A stretch of DNA of 34,421 nt from CAADGY01 sp900696665 (lineage in GTDB: Bacteria; Acidobacteriota; Terriglobia; Bryobacterales; Bryobacteraceae): assembly GCA_035063885.1 (NCBI GenBank), contig JAPSFM010000045.1, forward strand, positions 1 through 34,421, read 5' to 3'. Shown in pieces: positions 1 through 8,675 of this stretch (position 1 is the stretch's first letter; every line of letters starts with the position of its first letter). Below the pieces are notes generated by a model. That model did not search any database, was not told where the DNA came from, and saw only the letters and a program-made list of their open reading frames with translations. The position numbers and the translations under genes are program-made.

Positions 1-1356
1 CACGAGCAGGACACCATCGCTGCTGGAGATGGCCTGTGCGACCGCAGTGCGGTGCGAATCCTGGTGGAGGAAGGACCCGCTTCCATCCAACGCCTGATCG
101 AATGGGGTGCTGAGTTTGACCGCGAAGGTTCGCGGCTGGCGTTCGCCCGCGAGGGGGCTCACAGCCGCAGCCGCGTGCTGCATGCGCACGGAGATTCCAC
201 GGGGCGCGAGATATCCCGGACGTTATACCAGAAGGCAGCCTCTCTCGAGAACATCACGTTCCGCAGCTTCTCCGCCATTACCGATCTGCTGGTTCGAGAC
301 CGGGAGGTGGTAGGCGCCGTAGCCTGTGATCAAGCCGCGAAACAGTCCGTTGCAATCGCGGCGCGGGCGGTTCTGCTGGCCACCGGCGGGTTGGGGCGGC
401 TCTACCGCGACACGACAAATCCCGATGTCGCCACGGGAGACGGCGTGGCAACCGCCTACCGCGCGGGTGCGGAGATCAGCGACATCGAATTCGTTCAGTT
501 TCACCCCACGGCTCTGCACGTCGAGGGCGCGCCGAGATTTCTTCTGTCCGAAGCGCTGCGCGGTGAAGGCGCATATTTGCGGAACGCGGCAGGTGAACGG
601 TTCATGGAACAGTATCATCCTATGGCCGAGCTTGCGCCGCGCGACGTTGTATCGCGCTCCATCATCTCCGTAATCGGAAAAACGGGCGCGCCGCACGTCT
701 TTTTGGATTTAACTCATCTGGATGCCGCGTTTGTGCGCAAGCGCTTTCCACGCATCTACGAAACGTGCCTGCACCACGGTGTCGACATCTCGAAAGAGCC
801 GGCGCCGGTGCATCCCGCGGCGCATTACGCCATGGGCGGAGTACGCACGGATCTGAATGGACAGACCAGTTTACGCAGACTGTTCGCGGCGGGGGAAGTC
901 GCCTGTACGGGTGTTCACGGCGCCAACCGGCTGGCCAGCAACTCTCTTCTGGAAGGCCTGGTTTTTGGCGCGCGCGCGGGCAAGACAATGCGCGCTCTGG
1001 CGGATGAAGAGATCCGGATGGGTGAAATTCCGGAGGAGTGCAGTTTCCCGGCTCTGAGTGAAGACAGGCTGCGTGGCATTGCTTCGGAGCGCTGCGGTAT
1101 TATCCGCTGCCGCAGAGGACTGGAGCAGGCTTGCGCTGAACTTTTGGCCGCCGGCAGTGTCCCCCGGAAGGACGCCGTGCGTGCCCATTACGAGACCAGA
1201 AATATGCAGACTGTGACGCTTCTCATCGCCCGCTGCGCGCTGGCGCGGCAGGAGAGCCGGGGCGCGCATTTCAGGGGCGATTTCCCCACAAAAGATACCG
1301 CGTTTCAGCGGCACTCTCTTATAACAAACAACAAAAATGAAGTCGAATTCGTCTGA
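1..1356 (+). CDS. nadB: L-aspartate oxidase, 3' part (5' end outside window)
   Basis: FAD-dependent L-aspartate oxidase makes iminoaspartate from L-aspartate in the first step of de novo NAD synthesis, in the cytoplasm. The reading frame is open from base 1 and begins inside the conserved HEQDT..AG.GLCD stretch, so about 80-100 N-terminal residues with the FAD-binding GxGxxG lie outside. Visible family motifs are HAHGDSTGREI, EFVQFHPTAL, LLSEALRGEGAYL, ELAPRDVVSRSI, and the C-terminal FAD-contacting HYAMGGVRTDLNG and GVHGANRLASNSLLEGLVFG. The GTG at 52 is an internal codon, not a start. Succinate dehydrogenase/fumarate reductase flavoproteins share many of these motifs, but the length, the short helical C-terminal domain and the ACTGVHGANRLASNSLLE form favour NadB. 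The end overlaps the next gene by 20 nt. No nadA or nadC is visible downstream. Confidence 0.93.
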   Translation, partial: HEQDTIAAGDGLCDRSAVRILVEEGPASIQRLIEWGAEFDREGSRLAFAREGAHSRSRVLHAHGDSTGREISRTLYQKAASLENITFRSFSAITDLLVRDREVVGAVACDQAAKQSVAIAARAVLLATGGLGRLYRDTTNPDVATGDGVATAYRAGAEISDIEFVQFHPTALHVEGAPRFLLSEALRGEGAYLRNAAGERFMEQYHPMAELAPRDVVSRSIISVIGKTGAPHVFLDLTHLDAAFVRKRFPRIYETCLHHGVDISKEPAPVHPAAHYAMGGVRTDLNGQTSLRRLFAAGEVACTGVHGANRLASNSLLEGLVFGARAGKTMRALADEEIRMGEIPEECSFPALSEDRLRGIASERCGIIRCRRGLEQACAELLAAGSVPRKDAVRAHYETRNMQTVTLLIARCALARQESRGAHFRGDFPTKDTAFQRHSLITNNKNEVEFV

Positions 1357-2629
1357 ATTCACATCGCGGATACCGATAAGGTCCCGCCAGGTGGCACCTC
1401 CGGTGTTTGCATTGGCGATCCTCGCATCGCTTGAAATTGTACAGGTGGGGCCGGAAACCGCACTGTGGGCCACTCCCGCCATTCTGGGCGCGGCCATGCT
1501 GATTGCCTGGGCGGCGGAATCGGCCCAGTTCTTCGTGGCGCAAGGTTTCGCGCTCGCCATACTGGCCTGGCTGCAGACGCTGCCCGAGTTCGCCGTGGAA
1601 GCTATTCTCGCCTGGAAACAACAGATCCCGCTGCTGCTCGCGAATCTTACAGGGGCACTTCGGCTCTTAACCGGTCTGGCATGGCCGTTGATCTACTTTA
1701 CCGCAGCGATGTTCTATCGCCGGCGGACGAGGCGTGCACTGGGCCGTATTCAACTCGAAGATGAACATTCCGTCGAAGTGTGTGCCCTTCTTGTACCACT
1801 GGCCTACTTTGCTTTCATCTGGTGGAAAGCGTCCCTGGGCCTGATCGATGCGCTGGTGCTGATATTGATTTACGCCGCCTACCTGTTGTTGTTGAGCAAG
1901 CTGCCGCCACAGCGCGAGGAAAGCATCGAAGACCTGGAACTGATTCCGCGAAAGATCGTGCTTTCGCCGAAAAATATCCGCCGCCTTCTCATCCTCGGAC
2001 TCTTCACCATCGGCGGATTACTGATCTATTTCACAGCGGAACCGTTCCTTGGCAGCCTGCTGGCGCTCTCAGCGATGCTGGGAATTCCCAGTTTCGTATT
2101 TGTCCAGTGGATCGCGCCGTTCGTGTCTGAGTTTCCGGAGAAAGTGTCGGCGTTTTACTGGGCCCGCACGGTCGAGCGCGCATCGATGGCGCTGATGAAT
2201 ATGGTGTCGAGCAACATCAACCAATGGACCCTTTTGGCCGCGATGTTGCCGATCGTCTTCTCGATCAGCCGCGGTGAGCCTTCCAGCATTCCCTTCGACG
2301 GACGGCAGGAACTGGAGATCGTCATGACCCTGGGACAACAACTACTGGGCATGGTGTTTCTTCTAAACATGCAACTGCTCTGGTGGGAGGCTGGAGCGTT
2401 GTTTTTCCTGTGGGGAATCCAGTTCGCTTTCTCCCCCGTCGAGACCGGACCGGGACTGTGGGGTTTCATCGCCGGGCGCATTCACGAGTGGGTTACCTAT
2501 GTGTACTTCCTTTGGGCGGCGGTTGAGGTTGTGCGCATGGTAGTTCGCAGAGAGATGCCGCTTGCCTTCCGGCTGTTTGCGATGATGTGGAGGAGACACG
2601 TCCGGGGCGGCAAGGCCGCCATCGAATAA
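1337..2629 (+). CDS. Na+/Ca2+ exchanger (CaCA)-like membrane protein
   Basis: A 430-aa polytopic membrane protein with about ten hydrophobic segments. Two inverted regions resemble the alpha repeats of the Ca2+/cation antiporter superfamily. The first is around residues 55-95 and includes LAWLQTLPEFAVEAIL. The second is around 245-310 and includes FVSEFPEKVSAFYWAR followed by MNMVSSNINQW. Each keeps the membrane-embedded P-E pair that coordinates cation in this superfamily, but the surrounding glycines and serines differ from the classical GTSLPE form, so ion specificity is uncertain. A charged cytoplasmic loop (about 120-200) separates the halves. The ATG at 1337 lies inside the end of nadB, suggesting coupled translation. 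Function is inferred from motif layout only. Confidence 0.7.
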   Translation: MKSNSSEFTSRIPIRSRQVAPPVFALAILASLEIVQVGPETALWATPAILGAAMLIAWAAESAQFFVAQGFALAILAWLQTLPEFAVEAILAWKQQIPLLLANLTGALRLLTGLAWPLIYFTAAMFYRRRTRRALGRIQLEDEHSVEVCALLVPLAYFAFIWWKASLGLIDALVLILIYAAYLLLLSKLPPQREESIEDLELIPRKIVLSPKNIRRLLILGLFTIGGLLIYFTAEPFLGSLLALSAMLGIPSFVFVQWIAPFVSEFPEKVSAFYWARTVERASMALMNMVSSNINQWTLLAAMLPIVFSISRGEPSSIPFDGRQELEIVMTLGQQLLGMVFLLNMQLLWWEAGALFFLWGIQFAFSPVETGPGLWGFIAGRIHEWVTYVYFLWAAVEVVRMVVRREMPLAFRLFAMMWRRHVRGGKAAIE

Positions 2630-2662
2630 TGACCGTGCAACGGCTCATTTGGAGAACCAATT

Positions 2663-3592
2663 TTGATCGTCACCCTAACGCTCAACCCGGCGATTGACCA
2701 CAATGTTCTGACAGACCGCCTGGTGTTTGATGACCGGGGTTACATCCTGTCGACGCAGGAATCCGCCGGAGGCCGCGGTATTAACGCTTCCCGGGTTATC
2801 CACTCGTTTAAGGGCGAGACTCTGGCGATCGCTCCCTCGGGGGGTGCGTCCGGAAGGCGGTTTGAAAGTCTGCTGAGTTGCTGCGGATACCCTTTCCGTC
2901 CAGTTCCGATTCAGCATGAAATTCGAACGAACCTGACGATCACGGACGAGCGGGGACTGACCGTCAAGCTCAACCAACGCGGGGCGCTGATGACCGAGGA
3001 GGAACTGAAGCAAGTTGAGGAAGCCGTGATGGAGGCGCTTGCGGGGGCGCAATGGTTCATGATCTGCGGCAGCGTGCCTCCCGGGGTAGAGCCGGGCTTC
3101 TACAGCAAGCTGATTCAGAAGGCGAACGAGGTGGGCGTTAGAACGTTGCTCGATACAGACGGGGATCCTCTGTACGAAGGAGTGACCGCGAAACCCTCGG
3201 TGGTGACGCCGAATCAGCAGGAAGCCGAGCGCTTGTTGGGCACGGCGCTCCTGACGCGAAACCACTTCTTCGATGCTGCCCGCCGCCTTCTGGGAATGGG
3301 GTCCAAGGCTGTCGTGCTTTCGCTCGGAAGCCGGGGGGCGGTGGCAGCGGCAGACGGAAAAATGTTCGAGGTGATTCCGCCGCGCATCGATGTGGTGTGT
3401 CCCATCGGCGCCGGGGATGCCCTTGCGGCGGCTCTCACCTGGGCCATGGCAAACGGCAGCGACTTCGCCGATGCCGTACGCTGGGGTGTCGCGGCCGGAA
3501 CCGCGTCCGCCCGGCTACCCGGGCTCAACTTCGCGTCCCTGGAGCAGGCGCGGCGGGACTACACACAGGTGGAAGTTCTTGAAGTGTCCTGA
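2663..3592 (+). CDS. PfkB-family sugar kinase (1-phosphofructokinase/tagatose-6-P kinase type)
   Basis: A 309-aa PfkB (ribokinase-like) kinase of the hexose-phosphate subgroup (FruK, LacC, PfkB), which phosphorylates phosphorylated hexoses such as fructose-1-P, fructose-6-P or tagatose-6-P with ATP. The N-terminal TLNPAID is the subgroup signature. AGGRGINASRVI at about 33-44 is the sugar-binding GGxGxN loop, GSVPPGV lies near 137, TPNQQEAERLLG follows, and PIGAGDALAAALTW near 250 carries the anion-hole GAGD with the catalytic Asp. The start is TTG at 2663, which puts the conserved IVTLTLNPAID at the very N terminus; GGAG at 2651-2654 serves as ribosome-binding site. The exact substrate cannot be read from sequence, and no PTS gene is adjacent. 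Confidence 0.88.
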   Translation: MIVTLTLNPAIDHNVLTDRLVFDDRGYILSTQESAGGRGINASRVIHSFKGETLAIAPSGGASGRRFESLLSCCGYPFRPVPIQHEIRTNLTITDERGLTVKLNQRGALMTEEELKQVEEAVMEALAGAQWFMICGSVPPGVEPGFYSKLIQKANEVGVRTLLDTDGDPLYEGVTAKPSVVTPNQQEAERLLGTALLTRNHFFDAARRLLGMGSKAVVLSLGSRGAVAAADGKMFEVIPPRIDVVCPIGAGDALAAALTWAMANGSDFADAVRWGVAAGTASARLPGLNFASLEQARRDYTQVEVLEVS

Positions 3593-4771
3593 TCAGACTT
3601 CCATTTTTTTAGTTGCAGGATTAAAGCGGACGCGCCTTCCTGTCTTCTGAGCTTCCATCGCCATGCATAGCGTGACATTGGTGGCCTGTCCCGCTTCGAC
3701 GGGTGCAGTGGGCTCCTTTCGAGACCGCACACAGTCCAGAAAATTCCGCATGTGCGCGCGGCTGGCGGGCTCGAAGCTTCCCGGCAGTCTCTTGGTGGCA
3801 CTGGGCTTCATGTCGACGGCGCTGCTTTCCGGATACACCTCATACCATTCGCGGCCCATGTCCAGGCGGGCTTTTGAGCCGTGGAACTGTTTCAACTGGT
3901 CGTTGAACATGTTGTACCGCATCGCTTTATATCCAAGCGTAAACACCGCCAGGTAATTCTCTGGAAACTCGGCGGCCATGGAGACGGTTTCCGGAATCTC
4001 GGCGCCTTCGACATTGGGCTTGCCGGCGGCACAGGTCACGGCAGTGGGATAGGTGGAATTCATAAACCACTGGATAGCATCGACCACATGTGCCGCCTGG
4101 CCCACCATAATGCCTCCGGAATAATCCCAGAAGTGGAGCCAGTTGAAGTAGCGCACCGGATCGAAGGGACGTTTTGGCGCGGGTCCCAAAAACTGCTCCC
4201 AATCGAGTTTGCCTTGAAGGGGCGGCGTGCGTAGAGAAGTCCAGTGGTTCAACCACCAGGAATTCACCAGGCGAACTTCGCCGAGCGTGCCGGAATCGAC
4301 GATCTGCTTTCCCTCCAGAAACAGGTCGAAGCTGCGTCTCTGCATGCCCACCTGCACGATGCGGTTCGTGCGGCGGACGGCGTCCACCATTCGAAAGCCC
4401 TCTTCGATGCTGTGCGCCATCGGTTTTTCGACATATACGTCTTTCCCGGCTTCGACCGCATCGATTGTCATTTGCGCATGCCAATGGTCCGGCGTAGCGA
4501 TGACAACGGCATCGATCGATTTGTCTTCCAGCATTCTCCGGTAATCGCCGTACGGTTTGGCCCCCGATGACGCGATTTTCAGCCCAGCCTGAAGGTTCGG
4601 CTCGTAGACGTCGCACACGGCGGCCATCTCCACGCCGAGCTCCTTAAAATTGGCCGTCAGATAGCGTCCCCGTCCCCCCGAGCCGATGATCGCGCCGCGG
4701 ATAGCCTCGTTGGCAGCGAGCACGCGTGAGCTCGATATAGCCGTTGCTGCAATAAAGTTGCGCCGATTCAT
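3593..4771 (-). CDS. Gfo/Idh/MocA-family oxidoreductase with twin-arginine-like N terminus
   Basis: A 392-aa NAD(P)-dependent oxidoreductase of the Gfo/Idh/MocA family, which usually acts on sugars or polyols. The N terminus NRRNFIAATAIS resembles a shortened Tat signal, common in secreted family members, so a periplasmic location is plausible. The Rossmann motif GAIIGSGGRGRY is at about 26-37, the ATPDHWHAQMT segment near 92 and the EKPMA motif near 115 (the family EKP lysine), followed by the C-terminal alpha/beta domain. The ATG overlaps the purN stop by 4 nt, so the gene sits third in a purM-purN operon although it has no evident purine role. Its stop codon abuts the stop of the convergent sugar kinase. 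Substrate unknown. Confidence 0.88.
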   Translation of the reverse strand: MNRRNFIAATAISSSRVLAANEAIRGAIIGSGGRGRYLTANFKELGVEMAAVCDVYEPNLQAGLKIASSGAKPYGDYRRMLEDKSIDAVVIATPDHWHAQMTIDAVEAGKDVYVEKPMAHSIEEGFRMVDAVRRTNRIVQVGMQRRSFDLFLEGKQIVDSGTLGEVRLVNSWWLNHWTSLRTPPLQGKLDWEQFLGPAPKRPFDPVRYFNWLHFWDYSGGIMVGQAAHVVDAIQWFMNSTYPTAVTCAAGKPNVEGAEIPETVSMAAEFPENYLAVFTLGYKAMRYNMFNDQLKQFHGSKARLDMGREWYEVYPESSAVDMKPSATKRLPGSFEPASRAHMRNFLDCVRSRKEPTAPVEAGQATNVTLCMAMEAQKTGRRVRFNPATKKMEV

Positions 4772-5376
4772 AAAGACCGCTCCAAAATTACCTGTCTTCC
4801 CCGAATTTCAAAGTTGCCGGAAAGCACGATTTGTATCGCCTCCGGATAGATCCGGTGCTCTTCTTTTAAGATACGCTCCGACAATGTGCCGGCTGTGTCG
4901 GAATCCAGGACCGGCACGGCGGCTTGCAGGATGATGGGACCAGCATCGAGGTGTTCGTCCACGAAATGCACGGTGCAGCCGCTGATCTTGACGCCGTAGT
5001 CCACTGCCTGGTGTTGCGCGTCCAGTCCCGGAAACGCCGGCAGCAGCGAGGGATGAATGTTGAGAATCCTCAACGGGTATTCGCGAATGAACGCCGCGCT
5101 CAACAGGCGCATATAACCTGCCAGGCAGACCAGGTCGATATTTTCCCGGCGCAACTCCTCGATCAACAGGCGGTCGTAGACTTCGCGGTCGAGTCCGCGG
5201 GAGGGGATGCACAGGGCTTTAAGTCCCCGTTCCCGCGCCCGCTCCAGGCCGCGCGCTTCCGCCCGGTTCGAAATGACAAGACCGATGGAGGCATCGATTT
5301 TTCCCGCCTCCACGCTGTCCGCAATGGCTTCAAAATTCGAGCCTCGTCCCGACAGCAGAATCCCGAGACGCTTCAT
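4768..5376 (-). CDS. purN: Phosphoribosylglycinamide formyltransferase
   Basis: GAR transformylase, the third step of purine synthesis, transferring formyl from 10-formyl-THF to GAR in the cytoplasm. The 202 aa match the normal family size. Motifs are LLSGRGSNFEAI at the N terminus (phosphate binding), LVCLAGYMRLLS near 80-91, NIHPSLLPAFPGLDA with the catalytic Asn-His pair, and SGCTVHFVDEHLDAGPII with the catalytic Asp. The start overlaps the end of purM by 4 nt and its stop overlaps the next start by 4 nt, so the three minus-strand genes look translationally coupled. Confidence 0.96.
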   Translation of the reverse strand: MKRLGILLSGRGSNFEAIADSVEAGKIDASIGLVISNRAEARGLERARERGLKALCIPSRGLDREVYDRLLIEELRRENIDLVCLAGYMRLLSAAFIREYPLRILNIHPSLLPAFPGLDAQHQAVDYGVKISGCTVHFVDEHLDAGPIILQAAVPVLDSDTAGTLSERILKEEHRIYPEAIQIVLSGNFEIRGRQVILERSL

Positions 5377-6416
5377 TCGTACACCACTCTCGCCTTCACC
5401 GCGCGCGGTTGGCGGATAATGGCTCCGATCTGGTGATAAGGCTCCTTGAGGGCGTCGAGAAGGCGCAGGACGGCCCGGAGTTTCTGCGAGCCGACTACCA
5501 GAATCATACCCAAGCCGAGATTGAACGTCCGGCGATAATCCTCCTCCGGCATATTGCCGACGCGCTTCAATACCTCGAAGACCGGCAGGACCGGCCAGGA
5601 AGCCGCCTTGATGCGCGCAACCAATCCCTTCGGCAGCACGCGGGGCAGGTTGTCGGTGATACCGCCCCCGGTGACGTGCGCCGCGCCCTTCAACAATCCC
5701 GCCTCCAGCAGCGCGAGCATCGGTTTCCGGTAGCTGCGATGAACCTTGAGAAGCTCCTCCCCCACGCTACATTTGAGCTCCGGTAGAAAGGTCTTCGGGC
5801 TATAACCGGCGACGTCGAACAAAAGCTTTCTGGCGAGGGAGTATCCGTTTGTATGCAGACCATTCGAAGGCAGCCCGATCAAGACATCTCCGTGCTTGAT
5901 GTTGCCGCCGGTGATCAGCGCGCGGCGCTCCACCGCACCGACGATAAATCCCGCGAGGTCGTATTCGCCCGGCGCGTAAAATCCCGGCATCTCGGCGGTT
6001 TCACCGCCGATCAGCGCGCAACCGTTCAGCCGGCAGCCACGCGAAATGCCCGTTACCACCTGTTCGGCCACCGCGGCATCCAGCTTACCGACGGCGAAAT
6101 AGTCGAGGAAGAACAGGGGCCGCGCGCCCTGCACCAGAATATCGTTCACGCAGTGATTGACAAGATCTTCACCGACGGTGTCGTGCTGACCGGTGAGAAA
6201 CGCCACCTTCAGTTTTGTTCCAACTCCATCCGCCGAGCTGACCAGCACAGGCTTTTTCCAACCATCGAGCTGAAATCCGGCCCCGAAAGAGCCGATGTCG
6301 GTTAAAACTCCCCTGGTGAACGTCGCGCGTGCGAGCTTTTTGATGCGGGAAACGGCTTGATCGGCCTCGTCGATATTCACTCCGGCGTCCCGGTAGCGGA
6401 CCTGTTTTTTGGGCAT
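5373..6416 (-). CDS. purM: Phosphoribosylformylglycinamidine cyclo-ligase (AIR synthetase)
   Basis: AIR synthetase, the fifth step of purine synthesis, closing the imidazole ring with ATP. The 347-aa length is typical. Motifs are YRDAGVNIDEAD at the N terminus, SSADGVGTKLKVA, HCVNDILVQGARPLFFLDY, GCALIGGETAEMPGFY, and AHVTGGGITDNLPRVLP in the C-terminal half. It is the first gene of the purM-purN-oxidoreductase operon and is divergent from galE across 46 nt. AGGA lies about 9 nt upstream of the ATG, preceded by a TATACT hexamer usable as a -10 box. Confidence 0.97.
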   Translation of the reverse strand: MPKKQVRYRDAGVNIDEADQAVSRIKKLARATFTRGVLTDIGSFGAGFQLDGWKKPVLVSSADGVGTKLKVAFLTGQHDTVGEDLVNHCVNDILVQGARPLFFLDYFAVGKLDAAVAEQVVTGISRGCRLNGCALIGGETAEMPGFYAPGEYDLAGFIVGAVERRALITGGNIKHGDVLIGLPSNGLHTNGYSLARKLLFDVAGYSPKTFLPELKCSVGEELLKVHRSYRKPMLALLEAGLLKGAAHVTGGGITDNLPRVLPKGLVARIKAASWPVLPVFEVLKRVGNMPEEDYRRTFNLGLGMILVVGSQKLRAVLRLLDALKEPYHQIGAIIRQPRAVKARVVYE

Positions 6417-6423
6417 GGACTGA

Positions 6424-6437
6424 TATCCTAGTATATT
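6424..6437. promoter_or_regulatory. Overlapping divergent -10 elements between purM and galE
   Basis: The 46-nt gap holds TATCCTAGTATATT. The minus strand reads TATACT (6435-6430), a good -10 for purM. The plus strand reads TATATT (6432-6437), a candidate -10 for galE with TTGGGC at 6409-6414 as a weak -35, 17 nt upstream. The hexamers overlap, so the two promoters could exclude each other. Inference from sequence only. Confidence 0.4.
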
Positions 6438-6462
6438 CAGTCTCTTCTGGCGCTTTTCTCCT

Positions 6463-7443
6463 ATGTCCCGAATTCTGGTTACCGGCGGCGCAGGTTATAT
6501 CGGATCGCATACCGCGCACGTGCTGATGGAACACGGCTTTGACGTGGTTGTCGCGGATGATCTCTCCCGGGGGCACAGGCACAATGTCGCACCCGAACGC
6601 CTGCACGTTGTAAGCATGCAGGACACAGCCGCCTTGACGGAGTTGATGACCACCGGGCGCGTGGAAGCCGTGATCCACTTCGCCGCCTACATTGCCGTTG
6701 GTGAATCCACAAGGGAGCCGGAATTGTATTTCAACAACAACCTTTCCGGATCTCTGTCGCTGCTTACCGCCATGCAACGCGCCGGTGTGAAACGGCTGGT
6801 GTTCTCTTCCACCGCGGCGGTGTACGGCAATCCCATGTCGGTACCCATTAGCGAGGACGCGCCGTTCGCGCCGGTCAGCCCGTATGGGGAATCCAAGGTG
6901 ATGGTGGAGAAGGTATTGAGGTGGTTGAGCGACTTGCGCGGCCTGAAAAGCGTCTGCCTGCGATACTTCAACGCCTGCGGAGCGGACCCCGCCGCGGGAT
7001 TGGGTGAGGAGCATGACCCCGAAACGCATTTGATTCCTCTGCTGCTTCGAGCCATCAGGGCCGGGACGCCTATCACGATTTTTGGGGACGACTACGATAC
7101 TCCCGACGGCACGTGCATCCGTGATTACATCCACGTTCGCGATCTGGCGGAAGCACATGTGCTTGCTCTCGAATCCCTCCTTTCCGGCGGGGAATCCGAT
7201 GTGTTCAATGTGGGCACCGGCTCCGGCTATTCGGTGATGGAAGTTCTCCGAACGGTAGAAAAAATCGTCGGCAAGCGGGTACCCTATACCGTCGGGGCGC
7301 GGCGTGAGGGAGATCCTCCCGTGCTGGTCGCCAACCCGGACCGGCTACAGCGAAGTCTTGGCTGGTCGCCACGTTCGAGCAGTCTCGAAACCATCGTGCG
7401 CAGCGCGTGGGAGTTCGAACAAAAACGCGCTGCTGCCGGCTGA
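6463..7443 (+). CDS. galE: UDP-glucose 4-epimerase
   Basis: An extended short-chain dehydrogenase interconverting UDP-glucose and UDP-galactose (Leloir pathway; precursors for envelope glycans). The 326 aa start with ILVTGGAGYIGSH (NAD-binding GxxGxxG, about residues 4-16). The sequence continues with HFAAYIAVGES, SSTAAVYGNP, the catalytic YGESK (Tyr-x-x-x-Lys) near 146-150, LRYFNACGAD, DGTCIRDYIHVRDLA and NVGTGSGYSVMEV, all family hallmarks. No strong ribosome-binding site is visible before the ATG. It is convergent with the next gene with 2 nt between stop codons. Confidence 0.95.
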   Translation: MSRILVTGGAGYIGSHTAHVLMEHGFDVVVADDLSRGHRHNVAPERLHVVSMQDTAALTELMTTGRVEAVIHFAAYIAVGESTREPELYFNNNLSGSLSLLTAMQRAGVKRLVFSSTAAVYGNPMSVPISEDAPFAPVSPYGESKVMVEKVLRWLSDLRGLKSVCLRYFNACGADPAAGLGEEHDPETHLIPLLLRAIRAGTPITIFGDDYDTPDGTCIRDYIHVRDLAEAHVLALESLLSGGESDVFNVGTGSGYSVMEVLRTVEKIVGKRVPYTVGARREGDPPVLVANPDRLQRSLGWSPRSSSLETIVRSAWEFEQKRAAAG

Positions 7444-7445
7444 TC

Positions 7446-8618
7446 TCACACCACGACGTCAACGCCGATCGGATCGTGATCCGACAGTGGAACCGCACGC
7501 TCCTCCCGGAAGGCGTGCAGAACGGTGGGGTTTTTGCACTGGAGTCCGCGCGCCGCGAACCAGTCGAGCTTTAACGGGCACTTGCCGCCGTGGTTTCGAA
7601 GAGCCCATCGAATAAAGTGAAAGCACCACGCCGGAACCCACTCGCCCAGGTTCTTGTTCGCCCGCTCATCGGCGATGCAGAAGCCGGCGGTGCGAACACC
7701 CAGCAGGTTTGAAGAGCGGTAATCGAATCCACGATTCTCCAGGAGCTGAAACAGGTCCCGCTCGAACCGGTGATACGGATGCAGGTAGTGGTTCCGGATC
7801 ACGTTGCCGACGCCCATCAATACGCGGATCGCGAATCCGATAATCGCGTGAAGCGCCCGCGAGGAGTTGTAGGTGCTCGTATTCCAGTCTCCCCCGATGA
7901 TGGCCGGACCTTCCGGCGGGATGGCATCGAGCAGCAGCCGCATCTGTTCGTACCGGTGCCGCTGCGTGGACTGCGCGTCCAGATGAACCGCGGCGGCCGT
8001 GACGCTGGAATCGGGGAACCGGATTTCCGCCAGCACCGCTGTTTGAGATCCGAGCCGTTTTTCGCGCCCACGCATTTTGTCCCGCCCATTCGGGAATAAA
8101 ACGGCCCGCACGTTTTCGATCGGATAGCGGCTCAGGATGGCGTTCCCGTGCAGGCCGAGCTTGTTTTCTCCCTGCGCTTCGTATTCAGCGCCTGCGCCTT
8201 TCGTCAGATTCAGGTAACAGGGCGCGAACACGTATTGCATACCCAATTCCCGTGCCAGCAAGCGAGGGATGTCCCGATTCGCGGAACGCGCCATACCGAT
8301 ATCGAGCTCGGTCAGCAGCAGCACATCCGCTTTGCTCAAGTAGGGGTCGCACTGAAGCGCTTCGATCTGCCGTTCCACTTCTGTTCCCCGCTCCAGATTC
8401 CAGGCGACAAACCGGTAGGAGGGTTGTGCCTCTGCCGTATGCTTACTGAAGTCACCGGTGCCGAGGGTGGAAAGTACGGTTTCGATGGATGGTAGCAGTT
8501 TGCGGTAGAGCGGATGAGCAAGGAGTTCCTTCGTGGACTCACACTTGGCCAACTCCGCAAAATGAGGTGCAAGCCTGCCCCGGACGAATTCATGGAGATC
8601 GCTTACTTCGGCAAGCAT
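7446..8618 (-). CDS. Endonuclease/exonuclease/phosphatase (EEP) superfamily protein
   Basis: A 390-aa protein with the EEP (DNase I-like) metal-dependent hydrolase fold. After about 65 N-terminal residues, RFVAWNLERG supplies the metal-site Asn, LLLTELDIGM the Glu, AAAVHLDAQS the central His region, GGDWNTS the Asp-x-Asn pair, and SDHDPI the terminal Asp-His. All catalytic positions appear intact. No signal peptide is evident, so it is likely cytoplasmic. Substrate could be DNA, a phospholipid headgroup or a phosphoester; the family does not allow a choice. The start is uncertain because no ribosome-binding site precedes the ATG at 8618. A second, unrelated-looking EEP protein occurs at 19588. 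Confidence 0.8.
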   Translation of the reverse strand: MLAEVSDLHEFVRGRLAPHFAELAKCESTKELLAHPLYRKLLPSIETVLSTLGTGDFSKHTAEAQPSYRFVAWNLERGTEVERQIEALQCDPYLSKADVLLLTELDIGMARSANRDIPRLLARELGMQYVFAPCYLNLTKGAGAEYEAQGENKLGLHGNAILSRYPIENVRAVLFPNGRDKMRGREKRLGSQTAVLAEIRFPDSSVTAAAVHLDAQSTQRHRYEQMRLLLDAIPPEGPAIIGGDWNTSTYNSSRALHAIIGFAIRVLMGVGNVIRNHYLHPYHRFERDLFQLLENRGFDYRSSNLLGVRTAGFCIADERANKNLGEWVPAWCFHFIRWALRNHGGKCPLKLDWFAARGLQCKNPTVLHAFREERAVPLSDHDPIGVDVVV

Positions 8619-8675
8619 CGCAGTGTGTCAAAACCCCGCGGGCCCAAGCGGTGTCTAATCTGTTTCAGGAACCAG

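Noticed and set aside
871..1560. Long minus-strand frame of 229 aa over nadB and the exchanger gene
   Set aside because: It lies opposite two genes with clear family motifs and its own translation has none.
6169..7158. 329-aa minus-strand frame across purM and galE
   Set aside because: It is antisense to well-supported purM and galE; its composition (His/Arg/Gly/Gln rich) is that of a shadow frame in GC-rich DNA.
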